DNA of 64,000 nt from Sulfobacillus thermosulfidooxidans (GTDB lineage: Bacteria; Bacillota; Sulfobacillia; Sulfobacillales; Sulfobacillaceae), in NCBI RefSeq assembly GCF_001280565.1, contig NZ_LGRO01000001.1, forward strand, positions 3,100,001 through 3,164,000, written 5' to 3'. A program made the translations under genes and the position numbers. Every line of letters begins with the position of its first letter. The stretch's first letter is position 1. A model generated the notes under the pieces. It made no database searches and was not told the origin of the DNA. It saw only the letters and a program-made list of their open reading frames with translations. Shown piece after piece: positions 34,271 to 42,541 of the stretch.

Positions 34271-34744
34271 ATGATAATGAAATATCGGCAATTAATTGAC
34301 CGGATGCTTCGATATGGCATCATAGGAGTCAGTGGTGTTGGCGTCAATTTAGGTGTGTTGACGATTTTACACCACCTTTGGCCGTTGCAAGCAACTCTGA
34401 CTTATGTCATAGCCGTCGAAGCATCTATCATTAGCAATTATGTCTTAAATGCGTGGTTTACATTCAAAGCCCGGGTCCATTTTGCCGGTTTGATGCGATA
34501 TAATGTGGTTTCCGCCGGCGGATTAATTGTTCAGACAGCGATTTACAAGCTGTTACTCATGCAACACCTGAATTATATCGTGGCGGATCTCATTGCGATT
34601 CCTTTTGGTACAATCATTGGATTTATCTTGTCGAACGTTTGGGTTTTTCGGGGACGGGAGGGCTTATCCTCACATGACCAAGTCAACAACCCGGTTACCG
34701 GGGCCCCAGCCAGCCCCCCTGGACGCCCTGGAGGCCGTCGTTGA
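34271..34744 (+). CDS. GtrA-family membrane protein
   Basis: A 157-residue GtrA-like protein with four helices. Typical features are the L-x-R-Y-G-I-I-G-V-S-G-V-G-V-N-L start, S-N-Y-V-L-N-A-W-F-T-F and the S-N-V-W-V-F-R-G end. GtrA proteins are thought to help flip or present polyprenyl-phosphate sugars, which fits the upstream mannose synthase. The last 24 residues are a Pro/Gly/Arg-rich tail that lies in the 71-bp overlap with the next gene. That tail could be a by-product of the overlap. Confidence 0.84.
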   Translation: MIMKYRQLIDRMLRYGIIGVSGVGVNLGVLTILHHLWPLQATLTYVIAVEASIISNYVLNAWFTFKARVHFAGLMRYNVVSAGGLIVQTAIYKLLLMQHLNYIVADLIAIPFGTIIGFILSNVWVFRGREGLSSHDQVNNPVTGAPASPPGRPGGRR

Positions 34745-35465
34745 GGCAGGGCTGGCTATGCTGACTAGTGGCGCTGAAGTATCCCGTGTCGAAGACACGA
34801 TGGTGCGTCTCGCGCAGGCTTACCGAATTGAGCCGGTCGACGTTGTGGCAATGCCGACAGCGTTATTTGTCGCGGGACCCGATGGCCGCAGTTTGGTGAA
34901 ACGAGTGCGGCGACGTTCGGTCAATTTGGCTGTCGTCGCCGAAATCAACCAATTGTCACGAGATGTGGCAAAAAATCCGATTCCGCTTAGCGAATTTCGG
35001 GAACAACTAGAAAAAGCCAAGCAACGGGCGATCTATCCACCCTGGTCGAGTATTTTGTTTGCGGCCGGGGCAGCTGGTCTTATTAGCCAGTTAATGGGCG
35101 GTCACTTGATTGATGTGTTGCCGGCTGCTGTTAGTGGGGGATTGACCCAATTAACTCGGCGCACCTTATTTAAGACCCAAATTCCTGGCAGTCTTAGCGA
35201 TTTATTGTCCGCGGCCGTGGCGACACTTCCGGCCTTATTTCTGGCGCGGTTTCATTCCTTCCAACCGGGGGCCATTCTTGTTGGCGGCATTATGGTATTA
35301 ACACCGGGATTACTCTTTACCACGGCAGTGCGTGACGGGATCACAGGAGATTTAGTGTCGGCGGTTAGCCGCCTGCTTGAAGCCTTGCTCATTGGAGGAG
35401 CCGTGGCAGCAGGGGCGAGTTTGCCCTTGTATATTTATCTGCACCTAGGAGGGCGCTGGCCGTGA
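34674..35465 (+). CDS. Threonine/serine exporter, ThrE N-terminal part (DUF1212)
   Basis: A 263-residue protein of the ThrE/DUF1212 type. The soluble N-terminus (A-L-E-A-V-V-E-A-G-L-A-M-L-T-S-G-A-E-V-S-R-V-E-D-T) is followed by about five membrane helices. In many Firmicutes the exporter is split in two; the second half follows with a GTGA overlap. A longer in-frame reading from 34593 lies inside the GtrA gene and is not supported; ATG 34674 has GGGAGG upstream. It is predicted to export threonine and serine with the next protein. Confidence 0.85.
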   Translation: MTKSTTRLPGPQPAPLDALEAVVEAGLAMLTSGAEVSRVEDTMVRLAQAYRIEPVDVVAMPTALFVAGPDGRSLVKRVRRRSVNLAVVAEINQLSRDVAKNPIPLSEFREQLEKAKQRAIYPPWSSILFAAGAAGLISQLMGGHLIDVLPAAVSGGLTQLTRRTLFKTQIPGSLSDLLSAAVATLPALFLARFHSFQPGAILVGGIMVLTPGLLFTTAVRDGITGDLVSAVSRLLEALLIGGAVAAGASLPLYIYLHLGGRWP

Positions 35466-35902
35466 TTCAGCAAGCCCTATTTGCAGCGTTGACCACGATA
35501 GCTTTTGGCTTTTTATATCAGGTCCGAACGTCCTTGTTATGGATTGCGGGAGTGATTGGGGCCTTAGCGTGGATGGCTTCTCTTACGGTGAGTCTCATCC
35601 CGGGAGCAGGTCTTTTAGGAGACTTCGTCGGAGCTTTTGTAGTGGGCAGTTTGGCTGAAGTAGCAGCCCTGTGGAAAAAGCAGCCGGTAACCATTTTTGT
35701 GGTGCCTGCCATTATTTCCTTCGTGCCCGGATATATGGTCTATGAAAGTATGGTGGCATTTCTCAAAAATCATTTTAATCAAGGACTGCGCTTTAGTTTA
35801 ACCGCTATTTTTTCTGCGGCGGCGCTATCATTAGGCCTGGCCCTCGCAACCGCCCTTTTGCGCCCGTTACTGCGTCCCCACCATCCTTTTAGTTCTCATT
35901 AG
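35462..35902 (+). CDS. Threonine/serine exporter, second part (DUF3815)
   Basis: A 146-residue protein with four or five hydrophobic helices and the V-P-A-I-I-S-F-V-P-G-Y-M-V-Y-E-S segment typical of the ThrE C-terminal half. It starts at GTG 35462 inside the stop of the first half (GTGA), so the two are translated together and form one transporter. Its end overlaps the convergent Fur-family gene by 14 bp. Substrate specificity is known only by family. Confidence 0.85.
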   Translation: MIQQALFAALTTIAFGFLYQVRTSLLWIAGVIGALAWMASLTVSLIPGAGLLGDFVGAFVVGSLAEVAALWKKQPVTIFVVPAIISFVPGYMVYESMVAFLKNHFNQGLRFSLTAIFSAAALSLGLALATALLRPLLRPHHPFSSH

Positions 35903-36344
35903 AGGTATTATCCTTCTCTTTGGCTTGGCAGGCGGGGCATAAGCCATGAATCTCCAAATCATGGTAAAGAATCTTATAGCCATAAGGTTCCACAATTTCA
36001 TCCACACGCTGTTCGAGACGACAGTTATTGAGATCCACGACTTGATTACAACCTACGCAGACAAGATGGTGATGATGATGGCGGAACGGCGGAATCAATT
36101 CATAGCCGACAGAACCGTGGCCAATCAGCACAGGATGAACGATACCAATGGCGGTAAACAACTCAAGAATCCGGTAGACCGTGGTTTGGTTGATGCCAGT
36201 GGATTGGATTTCTTCAACAACCGTCGAAATGGGCAAAGGAAATGGACTGGATTCCAGTAACCGGTAGACATGTAAACGGTCCGGAGTTACCCGGAATCCC
36301 CGCTCCCGCAATGTTTCTTGGAATAATTCTTCGTGATTTGCCAT
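35889..36344 (-). CDS. Fur-family metalloregulator
   Basis: A 151-residue Fur-family repressor. It has a winged-helix N-terminus (R-G-F-R-V-T-P-D-R-L, then I-N-Q-T-T-V-Y-R-I-L-E-L) and a C-terminal metal-binding part with H-H-H-H-H-L-V-C-V-G-C and a closing C-P-A-C. Both CxxC pairs of the structural zinc site are present. It could be Fur, Zur or PerR; these features do not decide. ATG 36344 has GGAGG five bases upstream and is preferred over two in-frame ATGs further out. It is convergent to the amino-acid exporter. Confidence 0.87.
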   Translation of the reverse strand: MANHEELFQETLRERGFRVTPDRLHVYRLLESSPFPLPISTVVEEIQSTGINQTTVYRILELFTAIGIVHPVLIGHGSVGYELIPPFRHHHHHLVCVGCNQVVDLNNCRLEQRVDEIVEPYGYKILYHDLEIHGLCPACQAKEKDNTSNEN

Positions 36345-36406
36345 GCTGGCCTCCATATCGTTCAATATTATGTTCGCTTTTCACGTAAAAGGCAAGGAAG
36401 ATATGG

Positions 36407-36700
36407 CTATTCCTTCTTGGGGAGCAATCCTTGGTGTTGTAAGGCCTCCAACACTTGATCCGGTTGTTGGCTAATGACAAAAATCTCTTGTGCCGCGCCA
36501 CTGGAACGCCCGATTAATTTTAACCCACTTGGGGTAAAGTACTGGAATGACAACCCCATCTGACTGCCTGATTTGGGTTTAATGGTACCGGGAATGACAC
36601 CATCGACCGAGGGGAGGGACGACAAAAAGCGTAAGTGAGGCTCCAGCTCCCGAAGAACGTGGTGCTGTCGCTTCACTTTGGATTGTCGGTATTTAGCCAT
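36407..36700 (-). CDS. DUF2103-like small protein
   Basis: A 97-residue basic protein beginning M-A-K-Y-R-Q-S-K-V-K-R-Q-H-H. The basic N-terminus, the V-I-P-G-T-I-K segment and the G-L-S-F-Q-Y-F-T-P-S-G-L-K-L-I core resemble DUF2103, a family described as predicted metal-binding with no known function. ATG 36700, six bases after AAGGGCAGGA, is preferred to an earlier start. It lies in the same direction as the Fur-family gene, 62 bp upstream of its start, and could share a transcript. Confidence 0.6.
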   Translation of the reverse strand: MAKYRQSKVKRQHHVLRELEPHLRFLSSLPSVDGVIPGTIKPKSGSQMGLSFQYFTPSGLKLIGRSSGAAQEIFVISQQPDQVLEALQHQGLLPKKE

Positions 36701-36743
36701 ATGAAATCCTGCCCTTCTTAATACCCTCAATGGTATCAAATTC

Positions 36744-37337
36744 GTGCGGCGAATCCAAATCAGGAATCATATCCCCAATGCGGGGAATTGCAGGAAAACT
36801 CATGAAAAGGAGAGATGGATCATTCGTCCCCAATTTTGCAGTTACTGCCAGGGCGTCTTGCAATGGATGCGGCTCGATCAAAAACGGCGTTTAGTCTGTC
36901 AGCAATGTGGCCGCGTGCATTATCTTGACCCTCGATTAGCTGTTGCTATCTTGTTATATGGGCCCAAGCCTGTCATCTATTTAGCCAAACGCCTTGTTGA
37001 ACCGGGATGGGGACAATGGATCATGCCTGGAGGTTATGTGGAACCGGGAGAGGATTTAAGCCGTGCCTGTTCACGAGAACTGCAAGAAGAACTGCATCTG
37101 TCAGCCGGCCCTATGCGTTTGATCGGGATTTACTTAGATCATCCCAATACGTTTACGGCCGTTTTCAGTTCCCCCCTGATTCATGGTGCAGAATTTTTCG
37201 GAAGTGCTGAAATCTCGGCTTTACAGCCCTTTGCTTGGCCAGATATTCCATGGAGTCACCTCTACTTTACATCTACGCATCAAGCGATCCGGGACTTTGT
37301 GGCCGAATATTTATGGCAAGACGCACGTCACGAATAA
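36744..37337 (+). CDS. NUDIX hydrolase with zinc-ribbon N-terminus
   Basis: The body is a NUDIX protein. A zinc ribbon (C-S-Y-C and C-Q-Q-C) precedes the NUDIX box, G-G-Y-V-E-P-G-E-D-L-S-R-A-C-S-R-E-L-Q-E-E-L, which fits the G-x5-E-x7-R-E-U-x-E-E-x-G-U pattern closely but lacks the last Gly. Such proteins cleave nucleoside diphosphate derivatives, for example NADH pyrophosphatase-like enzymes. The start is uncertain: GTG 36744 lacks a ribosome site, while a strong AAAAGGAG at 36805-36812 precedes an out-of-frame ATG (36815) and in-frame ATC/ATT codons only. A non-standard start or a frameshift near the 5' end is possible. Confidence 0.75.
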   Translation: MRRIQIRNHIPNAGNCRKTHEKERWIIRPQFCSYCQGVLQWMRLDQKRRLVCQQCGRVHYLDPRLAVAILLYGPKPVIYLAKRLVEPGWGQWIMPGGYVEPGEDLSRACSRELQEELHLSAGPMRLIGIYLDHPNTFTAVFSSPLIHGAEFFGSAEISALQPFAWPDIPWSHLYFTSTHQAIRDFVAEYLWQDARHE

Positions 37338-37341
37338 AAAA

Positions 37342-37374
37342 CCCACCCCGCTTTACGGTTTGCTGCGGCGTGGG
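37342..37374 (-). terminator. Terminator for minC
   Basis: On the minus strand a 10-bp stem with one mismatch (CCCACGCCGC against GCGGGGTGGG) is followed directly by TTTTTT. It lies 18 bp after the minC stop. Confidence 0.65.
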
Positions 37375-37391
37375 CCATGGTTGTTTGGGTG

Positions 37392-38057
37392 TTAATGGGA
37401 CAAATGCGAAGCGCGGCGCTCCATCCGCCGGTTTTTGGATTCCAGGGTCACCACTTCGGGTAAACGGACATCATCCCAGCTTTGGACCACAACCGTACCC
37501 TCTTCAATATGGGCATATTCGGGTTTTTCGCCGTGCCCATCGCCTAGCGCCATCACATCGCCAATTTTAATTTGGGCGGGCTGCAAACGCAGCGCATAGA
37601 TATGGCGGGACCGGTCCTGGGGTTGGCCGGCGTATATGGTTCCCCGAAGCCAGCCAAACACCATGACGTCTCCGGAAGCGATAATGGTGGCACCCGGATT
37701 GACATCGCCAATCACGATGATATCGCCTTGATGCATAATTTGTTGCCCTGAACGAACCGTATGACGCACAATGAGTGGCGGCGACGCCGGCTTTTTTGCT
37801 TCCAGTGGAATCACGCTGGAGGGATCGGTTTGGATAATGCCTTTCAGTGTTAGATTGGGAAATGTTGAAAAAACTTCGGCGACACGCTGGAAGAGCGAAG
37901 GGGTCAGAGGTAAATTGACTTCGAGATAAATGGCCGCTGTGCCGAGAAAGTTATGACGCGCATTTAATGTTTTGACAAGATCATCCACCAGGCCGTCTTC
38001 ATTGCTTAAATCCGTGGCTAAAAGATGTAGCCCCCGGCGATCGCCCTTTAGTTCCAT
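37392..38057 (-). CDS. minC: Septum site-determining protein MinC
   Basis: A 221-residue MinC. The C-terminal half has the beta-helix of the family: V-R-S-G-Q-Q-I-M-H-Q-G-D-I-I-V-I-G-D-V-N-P-G-A and A-S-G-D-V-M-V-F-G-W-L-R-G-T-I-Y-A-G. The N-terminal domain starts M-E-L-K-G-D-R-R-G. ATG 38057, preceded by GGAGGG, is chosen over an upstream ATG that would add 45 unlike residues. MinC blocks FtsZ polymerisation away from mid-cell. MinD is not in the window, which is uncommon, as minC and minD are usually adjacent. Confidence 0.88.
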   Translation of the reverse strand: MELKGDRRGLHLLATDLSNEDGLVDDLVKTLNARHNFLGTAAIYLEVNLPLTPSLFQRVAEVFSTFPNLTLKGIIQTDPSSVIPLEAKKPASPPLIVRHTVRSGQQIMHQGDIIVIGDVNPGATIIASGDVMVFGWLRGTIYAGQPQDRSRHIYALRLQPAQIKIGDVMALGDGHGEKPEYAHIEEGTVVVQSWDDVRLPEVVTLESKNRRMERRASHLSH

Positions 38058-38350
38058 TCCTGTTCCCTCCATAAGAAAAATACCCTGCAATTTACCGTTT
38101 AAATGAAAAGGTGCCATTTCAGATTTAAGGAAAAGAGCTTGATATTTCCCGCTGTTGTCTACCGTTCTTACACGATTCGTCATGATGCACATTCTTGGAC
38201 AACACGTTCCGAGTCAGGGCGGGAGTCTTTGCCCGTTCACGATCAATTATCATCACATTCCACTTTGACTCGGCAAAATCCTGCCTCTTTATCCTATAAT
38301 TTTTCGACAGGCAGAACAATGTCAGCATAGGAGAATTTCTTGCAATGAGT
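38058..38350. other. Intergenic region upstream of minC, 293 bp
   Basis: No gene is evident. On the minus strand TTGTTC and TAGGAT, 17 bases apart (near 38288-38316), form a possible minC promoter. Confidence 0.35.
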
Positions 38351-39106
38351 TTAAAACCCTTTAGGGCCGGGAGAAAGATAAGAGATTACGCCATCAGTTG
38401 TAATTTCTTTAGCTCCAACAATCCATCCCTGCTTTAACTTGGCCTCCGCCTCCAATGAGCTGATCGGTTGACGATTCGACAAAAGATAATAATGATGTCT
38501 CATTGTCTTGGCTTGTTGATCGACTGCGGAGGCAGGAAGAGGAAGTGAGTGCCAGTGTGGTACATGACTTTGTACCTCGTCGAGATGACAGAGATGCCAT
38601 GAGCATGCAAGCTGGTATTGGCTGATCCATTCCTGCAGTCGTTTTAATCTCAGTGGGCCTCCCGTGGCGATAATCCAGAGCGCAAAATGGGGGTTCGTGA
38701 CGGCTTCCAAACGGTAGGCTGTTAATTTGCTTCGCCACTGTTTGGCGGTTTCTTTTCCAGTATCCATTTCAAGGAGAACCGGATAAGGATAGAGGGGGAG
38801 TTGAATCACGGCATCAGGACATAGGCGGTAATAGCTGCCGGCAAATTGCCATGACATAATCTTGGGATAGAGACGGATATAACTTTCACTCACTAAGTAC
38901 CTGTGGCGTTCATGTGCACCGCGGTGAAATTTGTCACGTTGCCACAGCGCGTTATGAAAGACAATGACGTCTTGAGGAGCTATGTCTTTGGTCACGACAA
39001 GTCCGAAATGACGTTTGGCCTGTTCGAACGATAAATAGCCAGTATTGTCAATCACCTGTTGCCAGGATAGGGGCTTTTGATCCGGTGTGATGGGCGGTGT
39101 TGTCAT
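38351..39106 (-). CDS. Replication-relaxation-like protein
   Basis: A 251-residue protein with a PD-(D/E)XK-like look. C-P-D-A-V-I-Q-L-P-L-Y-P-Y-P-V-L-L-E-M-D-T-G-K-E-T, followed by a K-x-x-x-Y pattern (K-L-T-A-Y), matches the replication-relaxation family found on plasmids and integrative elements. The N-terminal part could be a winged helix. It starts inside the stop of the VirD4-like gene (four-base overlap), so the two are expressed together. The biochemical role is unknown; nicking control of mobile DNA is a family-level guess. Confidence 0.6.
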   Translation of the reverse strand: MTTPPITPDQKPLSWQQVIDNTGYLSFEQAKRHFGLVVTKDIAPQDVIVFHNALWQRDKFHRGAHERHRYLVSESYIRLYPKIMSWQFAGSYYRLCPDAVIQLPLYPYPVLLEMDTGKETAKQWRSKLTAYRLEAVTNPHFALWIIATGGPLRLKRLQEWISQYQLACSWHLCHLDEVQSHVPHWHSLPLPASAVDQQAKTMRHHYYLLSNRQPISSLEAEAKLKQGWIVGAKEITTDGVISYLSPGPKGF

Positions 39107-40587
39107 GGATGCACGCTTTCTTCGGTTAGGGGCATATGAGATAGCTTCAGCCGTTTTGGTGACTGTAAGCGTCCATTTTGAGTCAGCTGGGCATAAGCTG
39201 TTCCCCTAGGCAGATAGCGTAAATCAGGAGGCAAGTCATAAGGTTGGGCCAGACGGGAAAATATGGCAGCATCGTCCGCGTGAATGCCGCCGAAAATAAT
39301 GCGTTGACGGGCATTAGCCAATAAAGCTTCTTTGAGGGGCACAGATAACTGCCCAAGATCTTGATGGGCCAAAACCATTCCAACGGAATAGCCACGAGCT
39401 AACGCTAAAAAATCTCCCAGATCAGGGGTGACATACTGGTGAAATTCATCGAGATATAGAAAATAAGGATGGACGGTGCTCGCTTTAAGGCGGCGATACG
39501 TGGCCATGGCTAATCCATGCCATAAAAGCGTGCCTAAGACTTTGGCAGATTCTCCTAAGCGAGCCAGGGATAAAGGACAAATGACACTAATGTCTTCTTT
39601 GAGCACATTATCCCAATCAAAATCCCCCGGCCCCGATAAAACCCGGCGGACATCGGGATTAACGAGAAGCAATTCCAAGCGGTTGAGTAATCCTTGACGC
39701 TGTTCTTGCGCACTGCGAGCGCCAATTTGTTTTAATTGTTCCCGAAAATAGGCCAGGATACGGAGATCTTCTGTTTGGGCAAGAACATCTTCGCGAAAAG
39801 ATTCGGCGCGAAGAAAATCTAAAACATGATAAAGACTAGCGGCGTCACCTAAGGCTTCTTTCACCGCCATCACGCTATACATCAATAAGACCCGGGAAGT
39901 AACGGCATAAAAGGGATGACCGGCTTCCGTAATTTGATTCAGGGCCCAGGACAATCCTTCGGCTGCAACATCTGCGGGTCCATTTAATGGATTATAATGG
40001 GCACAATTGGGTTTGTGCGGATCAAAATAAATCACCGTGGCATGAGAGGACAAAGCTGTTTGATAGGCGGTATAACTGAGATCTCCTTTCGGTTCAATCA
40101 ACGTAATGCCGCGTCCGGCCTCCAAATCTTGGCGAATTAAGGGCATTAAAATACTTGACGATTTGCCTGAACCCGTCGGTCCGATAATATGCATATGCAT
40201 AAACCGGTCCGTCGTATGGATTTGAATGGGCCAGTGCGTCAGCGGTCGGTAACCTACCGTGATAGCCTGTTTCGGCGGACTTTTAGCAGCGCTTTTTTTC
40301 CATAAGAAAAAACCGGTGGCTATAGCTAATAGTATTGCATTAGGGGTGATGTCCACGGTCCACCAGGTTATCAAAAAGGCCAAAGCGACGGCTTTTTGTG
40401 GCGATGCATTGACGGCAAAAAGTCCCACCGAAAGCGCTGCCATCATGAAAATATCCCAGGAATGGATAAAGCGAGCATATCCGAAGAGATGGGAAAGAAG
40501 CGTATCGAGGATGGCGATAACACTCCAAAAACTTATAACAATCCAATATATCATCGACAGTACGGATTTTAGTCGAAAATGCATCAT
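39103..40587 (-). CDS. VirD4/TraG-like DNA-transfer coupling ATPase
   Basis: About 494 residues. The N-terminus has three to four hydrophobic segments within the first 120 residues. The ATPase follows: Walker A in G-P-T-G-S-G-K-S-S, E-P-K-G-D-L-S, and Walker B with Y-L-D-E-F-H-Q-Y, which with L-A-H-Q-D-L-G-Q-L matches the TraM-recognition and T4SS coupling group. Such proteins bring relaxase-bound DNA to a secretion channel. No relaxase, integrase or other T4SS gene is nearby. AAGGAGG lies upstream of two adjacent ATG codons (40587 and 40584). Confidence 0.8.
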   Translation of the reverse strand: MMHFRLKSVLSMIYWIVISFWSVIAILDTLLSHLFGYARFIHSWDIFMMAALSVGLFAVNASPQKAVALAFLITWWTVDITPNAILLAIATGFFLWKKSAAKSPPKQAITVGYRPLTHWPIQIHTTDRFMHMHIIGPTGSGKSSSILMPLIRQDLEAGRGITLIEPKGDLSYTAYQTALSSHATVIYFDPHKPNCAHYNPLNGPADVAAEGLSWALNQITEAGHPFYAVTSRVLLMYSVMAVKEALGDAASLYHVLDFLRAESFREDVLAQTEDLRILAYFREQLKQIGARSAQEQRQGLLNRLELLLVNPDVRRVLSGPGDFDWDNVLKEDISVICPLSLARLGESAKVLGTLLWHGLAMATYRRLKASTVHPYFLYLDEFHQYVTPDLGDFLALARGYSVGMVLAHQDLGQLSVPLKEALLANARQRIIFGGIHADDAAIFSRLAQPYDLPPDLRYLPRGTAYAQLTQNGRLQSPKRLKLSHMPLTEESVHP

Positions 40588-40746
40588 ATGACCTCCTTGT
40601 GTCGACAAAATTCGACAATATAAGGAGAAATCCTCTTTTTAGGTATAGACTGTTTGGCCTCTACCGGCTTCGATTTTCTTCGGTTTAAACCTCTTCGGGA
40701 AACAGTGCGGAAGATGTTTCTCGGAATGATCTGGAAAAAGAAAAAA

Positions 40747-40768
40747 TCCCCCGGTTTGACACGGGGGA
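40747..40768 (-). terminator. Terminator for the phosphomannomutase gene
   Basis: On the minus strand a 7-bp stem (TCCCCCG with CGGGGGA) has an eight-base loop and is followed by TTTTTTCTTTTT. It lies just after the stop of the phosphohexomutase gene. Confidence 0.75.
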
Positions 40769-40801
40769 CAAGAAAAGAACTAGCAAGAAGCAAAGAAAAA
40801 G

Positions 40802-42199
40802 CTAGTTGCCTGACCAGTCAATGTGAGAGATATACGGGAATGATGTTAAGGCCTGTTCAAGATCTTGAATGATGGTTTGTAAATGTTCGGCGGTATCGGC
40901 TTCTGCCCGCGCGACTAAAGCGGGTTGGGTATTCGATGCTCGCACTAATCCCCATCCGTATGGGAAAACCACACGGACCCCGTCGACATCGATAACGGAT
41001 ACATCGCTTCGGGCCTGATAGGCATTACGTAAAGCGTTCACAACTTCGGTTTTTTTATCGTCGGGACAATCAATGCGCACTTCGGGAGTTGATGGCTTCA
41101 TGGGGACATCTTGGAGTAATTGGGATAGCGGACGATCGGAATGTGAGAGGATCCTTAAAAGACGTCCGGTAGCATAAAAAGCGTCATCAAACCCATAGTA
41201 CTCATCAGCGAAAAACATATGTCCGGACATTTCCCCGGTAAATACAGCGCCAATTTCTCGCATGCGCGCTTTAATCAGCGAATGTCCCGTTTTGAAGAAT
41301 TCCGGTTGGCCGCCTAGGCGCACGATTTCATCCACCAAGGTTTGTGAGCACTTCACCTCGACAATCGCTTTCGCCCGCGGGTGACGCGCCAGGATTTCTC
41401 GCCAATAGAGGACCATGAGACGGTCTCCCCAAATAATATCCCCTTGATCATCCACAACCCCGATGCGGTCCCCATCTCCATCAAAGGCAACACCTAAGTC
41501 CGCCCCGGTTTCTTTGACTCGCGTAATGAGATCTTGCAGGTTCTTTGCCACGACCGGATCGGGGTGATGGTTGGGGAATGTGGGATCGGGTTCGCAATAA
41601 AGGAATTCGGCATTGTTAACACCAAAGGCTTTCATGACATCGCGTGCAAAAAGACTCGGCGTCCCATTTCCGCAATCAACAATCACATGAAGGGGTTTGG
41701 GACCCAACTGAATTTTTTCATGGAGCATGGCAAGATAAGCGGGCACAGGATTCGCGGTCGTCCGTTTACCGGCGCCTTGGTGAAAGGAACCGCTTTCTAA
41801 GATGGCCCGAACTTTTTGAATTTCCTCCCCATAAATCGTGGCAGGACCTAACGCTAACTTAAAGCCATTATATTCGGCGGGATTATGCGAAGCGGTTATC
41901 ATGACGCCGCCATCGATATTGAAATGGATGCGAGCAAAATAAAAGATTGGGGTCGTTACCTGACCGATATCAATCACATCCACACCTGTCGATAACAATC
42001 CCTCAGTCATGGCATCACGAAATGCTGGCGAGGAACTGCGAGAATCCCAGCCTAGAAGTGCTTGAGACACATCATGGTCTAACAAATATGTTCCAAAAGC
42101 TTTGCCTAACTGGCTGACACCTTCCAAAGTAAAATCTTGGTCAACTAATCCGCGGATATCGTATTCGCGAAACACAGTGGGATTTATGCTGGATGACAT
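40802..42199 (-). CDS. Phosphomannomutase/phosphoglucomutase
   Basis: A 465-residue alpha-D-phosphohexomutase. The catalytic Ser is in T-A-S-H-N-P-A-E-Y-N-G-F, the metal-binding loop is D-G-D-G-D-R-I-G, and the sugar-binding loop is G-E-M-S-G-H. It interconverts mannose or glucose 6- and 1-phosphate, and could feed GDP-mannose for the mannose synthase at 33.5 kb. ATG 42199 is better spaced from AAAGGA than GTG 42205. The upstream sequence contains three TTTCTCG repeats read as CGAGAAA on the coding strand. Confidence 0.9.
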   Translation of the reverse strand: MSSSINPTVFREYDIRGLVDQDFTLEGVSQLGKAFGTYLLDHDVSQALLGWDSRSSSPAFRDAMTEGLLSTGVDVIDIGQVTTPIFYFARIHFNIDGGVMITASHNPAEYNGFKLALGPATIYGEEIQKVRAILESGSFHQGAGKRTTANPVPAYLAMLHEKIQLGPKPLHVIVDCGNGTPSLFARDVMKAFGVNNAEFLYCEPDPTFPNHHPDPVVAKNLQDLITRVKETGADLGVAFDGDGDRIGVVDDQGDIIWGDRLMVLYWREILARHPRAKAIVEVKCSQTLVDEIVRLGGQPEFFKTGHSLIKARMREIGAVFTGEMSGHMFFADEYYGFDDAFYATGRLLRILSHSDRPLSQLLQDVPMKPSTPEVRIDCPDDKKTEVVNALRNAYQARSDVSVIDVDGVRVVFPYGWGLVRASNTQPALVARAEADTAEHLQTIIQDLEQALTSFPYISHIDWSGN

Positions 42200-42215
42200 G
42201 CGCACGATCCTTTCT

Positions 42216-42236
42216 TTTCTCGTTTCTCGTTTCTCG
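42216..42236. repeat. Three exact copies of TTTCTCG
   Basis: A heptamer is repeated three times head to tail in the leader of the phosphomannomutase gene, followed by degenerate copies. It reads as a purine-rich tract in the mRNA. Confidence 0.75.
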
Positions 42237-42459
42237 TCTCTGGTTTCTTGTTTTTTATCTCGCCATTTTGCTCCGGTGGCCTATTCCTAACGCGATGACG
42301 TACGATTTTTATGAACTGATGAATTGTGCACGTCTTTCAAGATCATGTGCCTCATGGGCTTCATCATACCGCTTGTCTTTGCGGGCGTCTATGCCGGGGT
42401 AAGTTAAGAATTTTAACATAAAATGGCAGGATATTTTTTTGTGCTACTAACCAAATTTG

Positions 42460-42488
42460 TTGACGCGTTCCGAACATTTTTATAAAAT
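42460..42488 (+). promoter_or_regulatory. Sigma-A promoter of the NCS1 permease gene
   Basis: TTGACG at 42460-42465 and TAAAAT at 42483-42488 have a spacer of 17. Each differs from consensus at one base. It lies about 50 bp before the gene and includes a GTTCCGAAC palindrome in its spacer. Confidence 0.65.
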
Positions 42489-42541
42489 TTCTTCGGAATC
42501 GTTCGGATTATATTGTCCCACACTATGGGCGGAGGTGTATG

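Larger units (their letters stand above)
42200..42541. other. Divergent promoter region between phosphomannomutase and NCS1 permease
   Basis: The 342-bp gap holds a tandem TTTCTCG repeat, an AT-rich middle without genes, and a clear promoter for the permease at 42460-42488. Near that promoter, GTTCCGAAC (42468-42476), TTCGGAA and GTTCGGA form a set of related half-sites that could be an operator. Confidence 0.5.

Noticed and set aside
38058-38192. Longer MinC start
   Set aside because: The extra 45 residues do not look like MinC and ATG 38057 has GGAGGG.
42216-42236. TTTCTCG tandem considered as a CRISPR or attachment site
   Set aside because: The units are only 7 bp long and have no spacers or integrase gene nearby.
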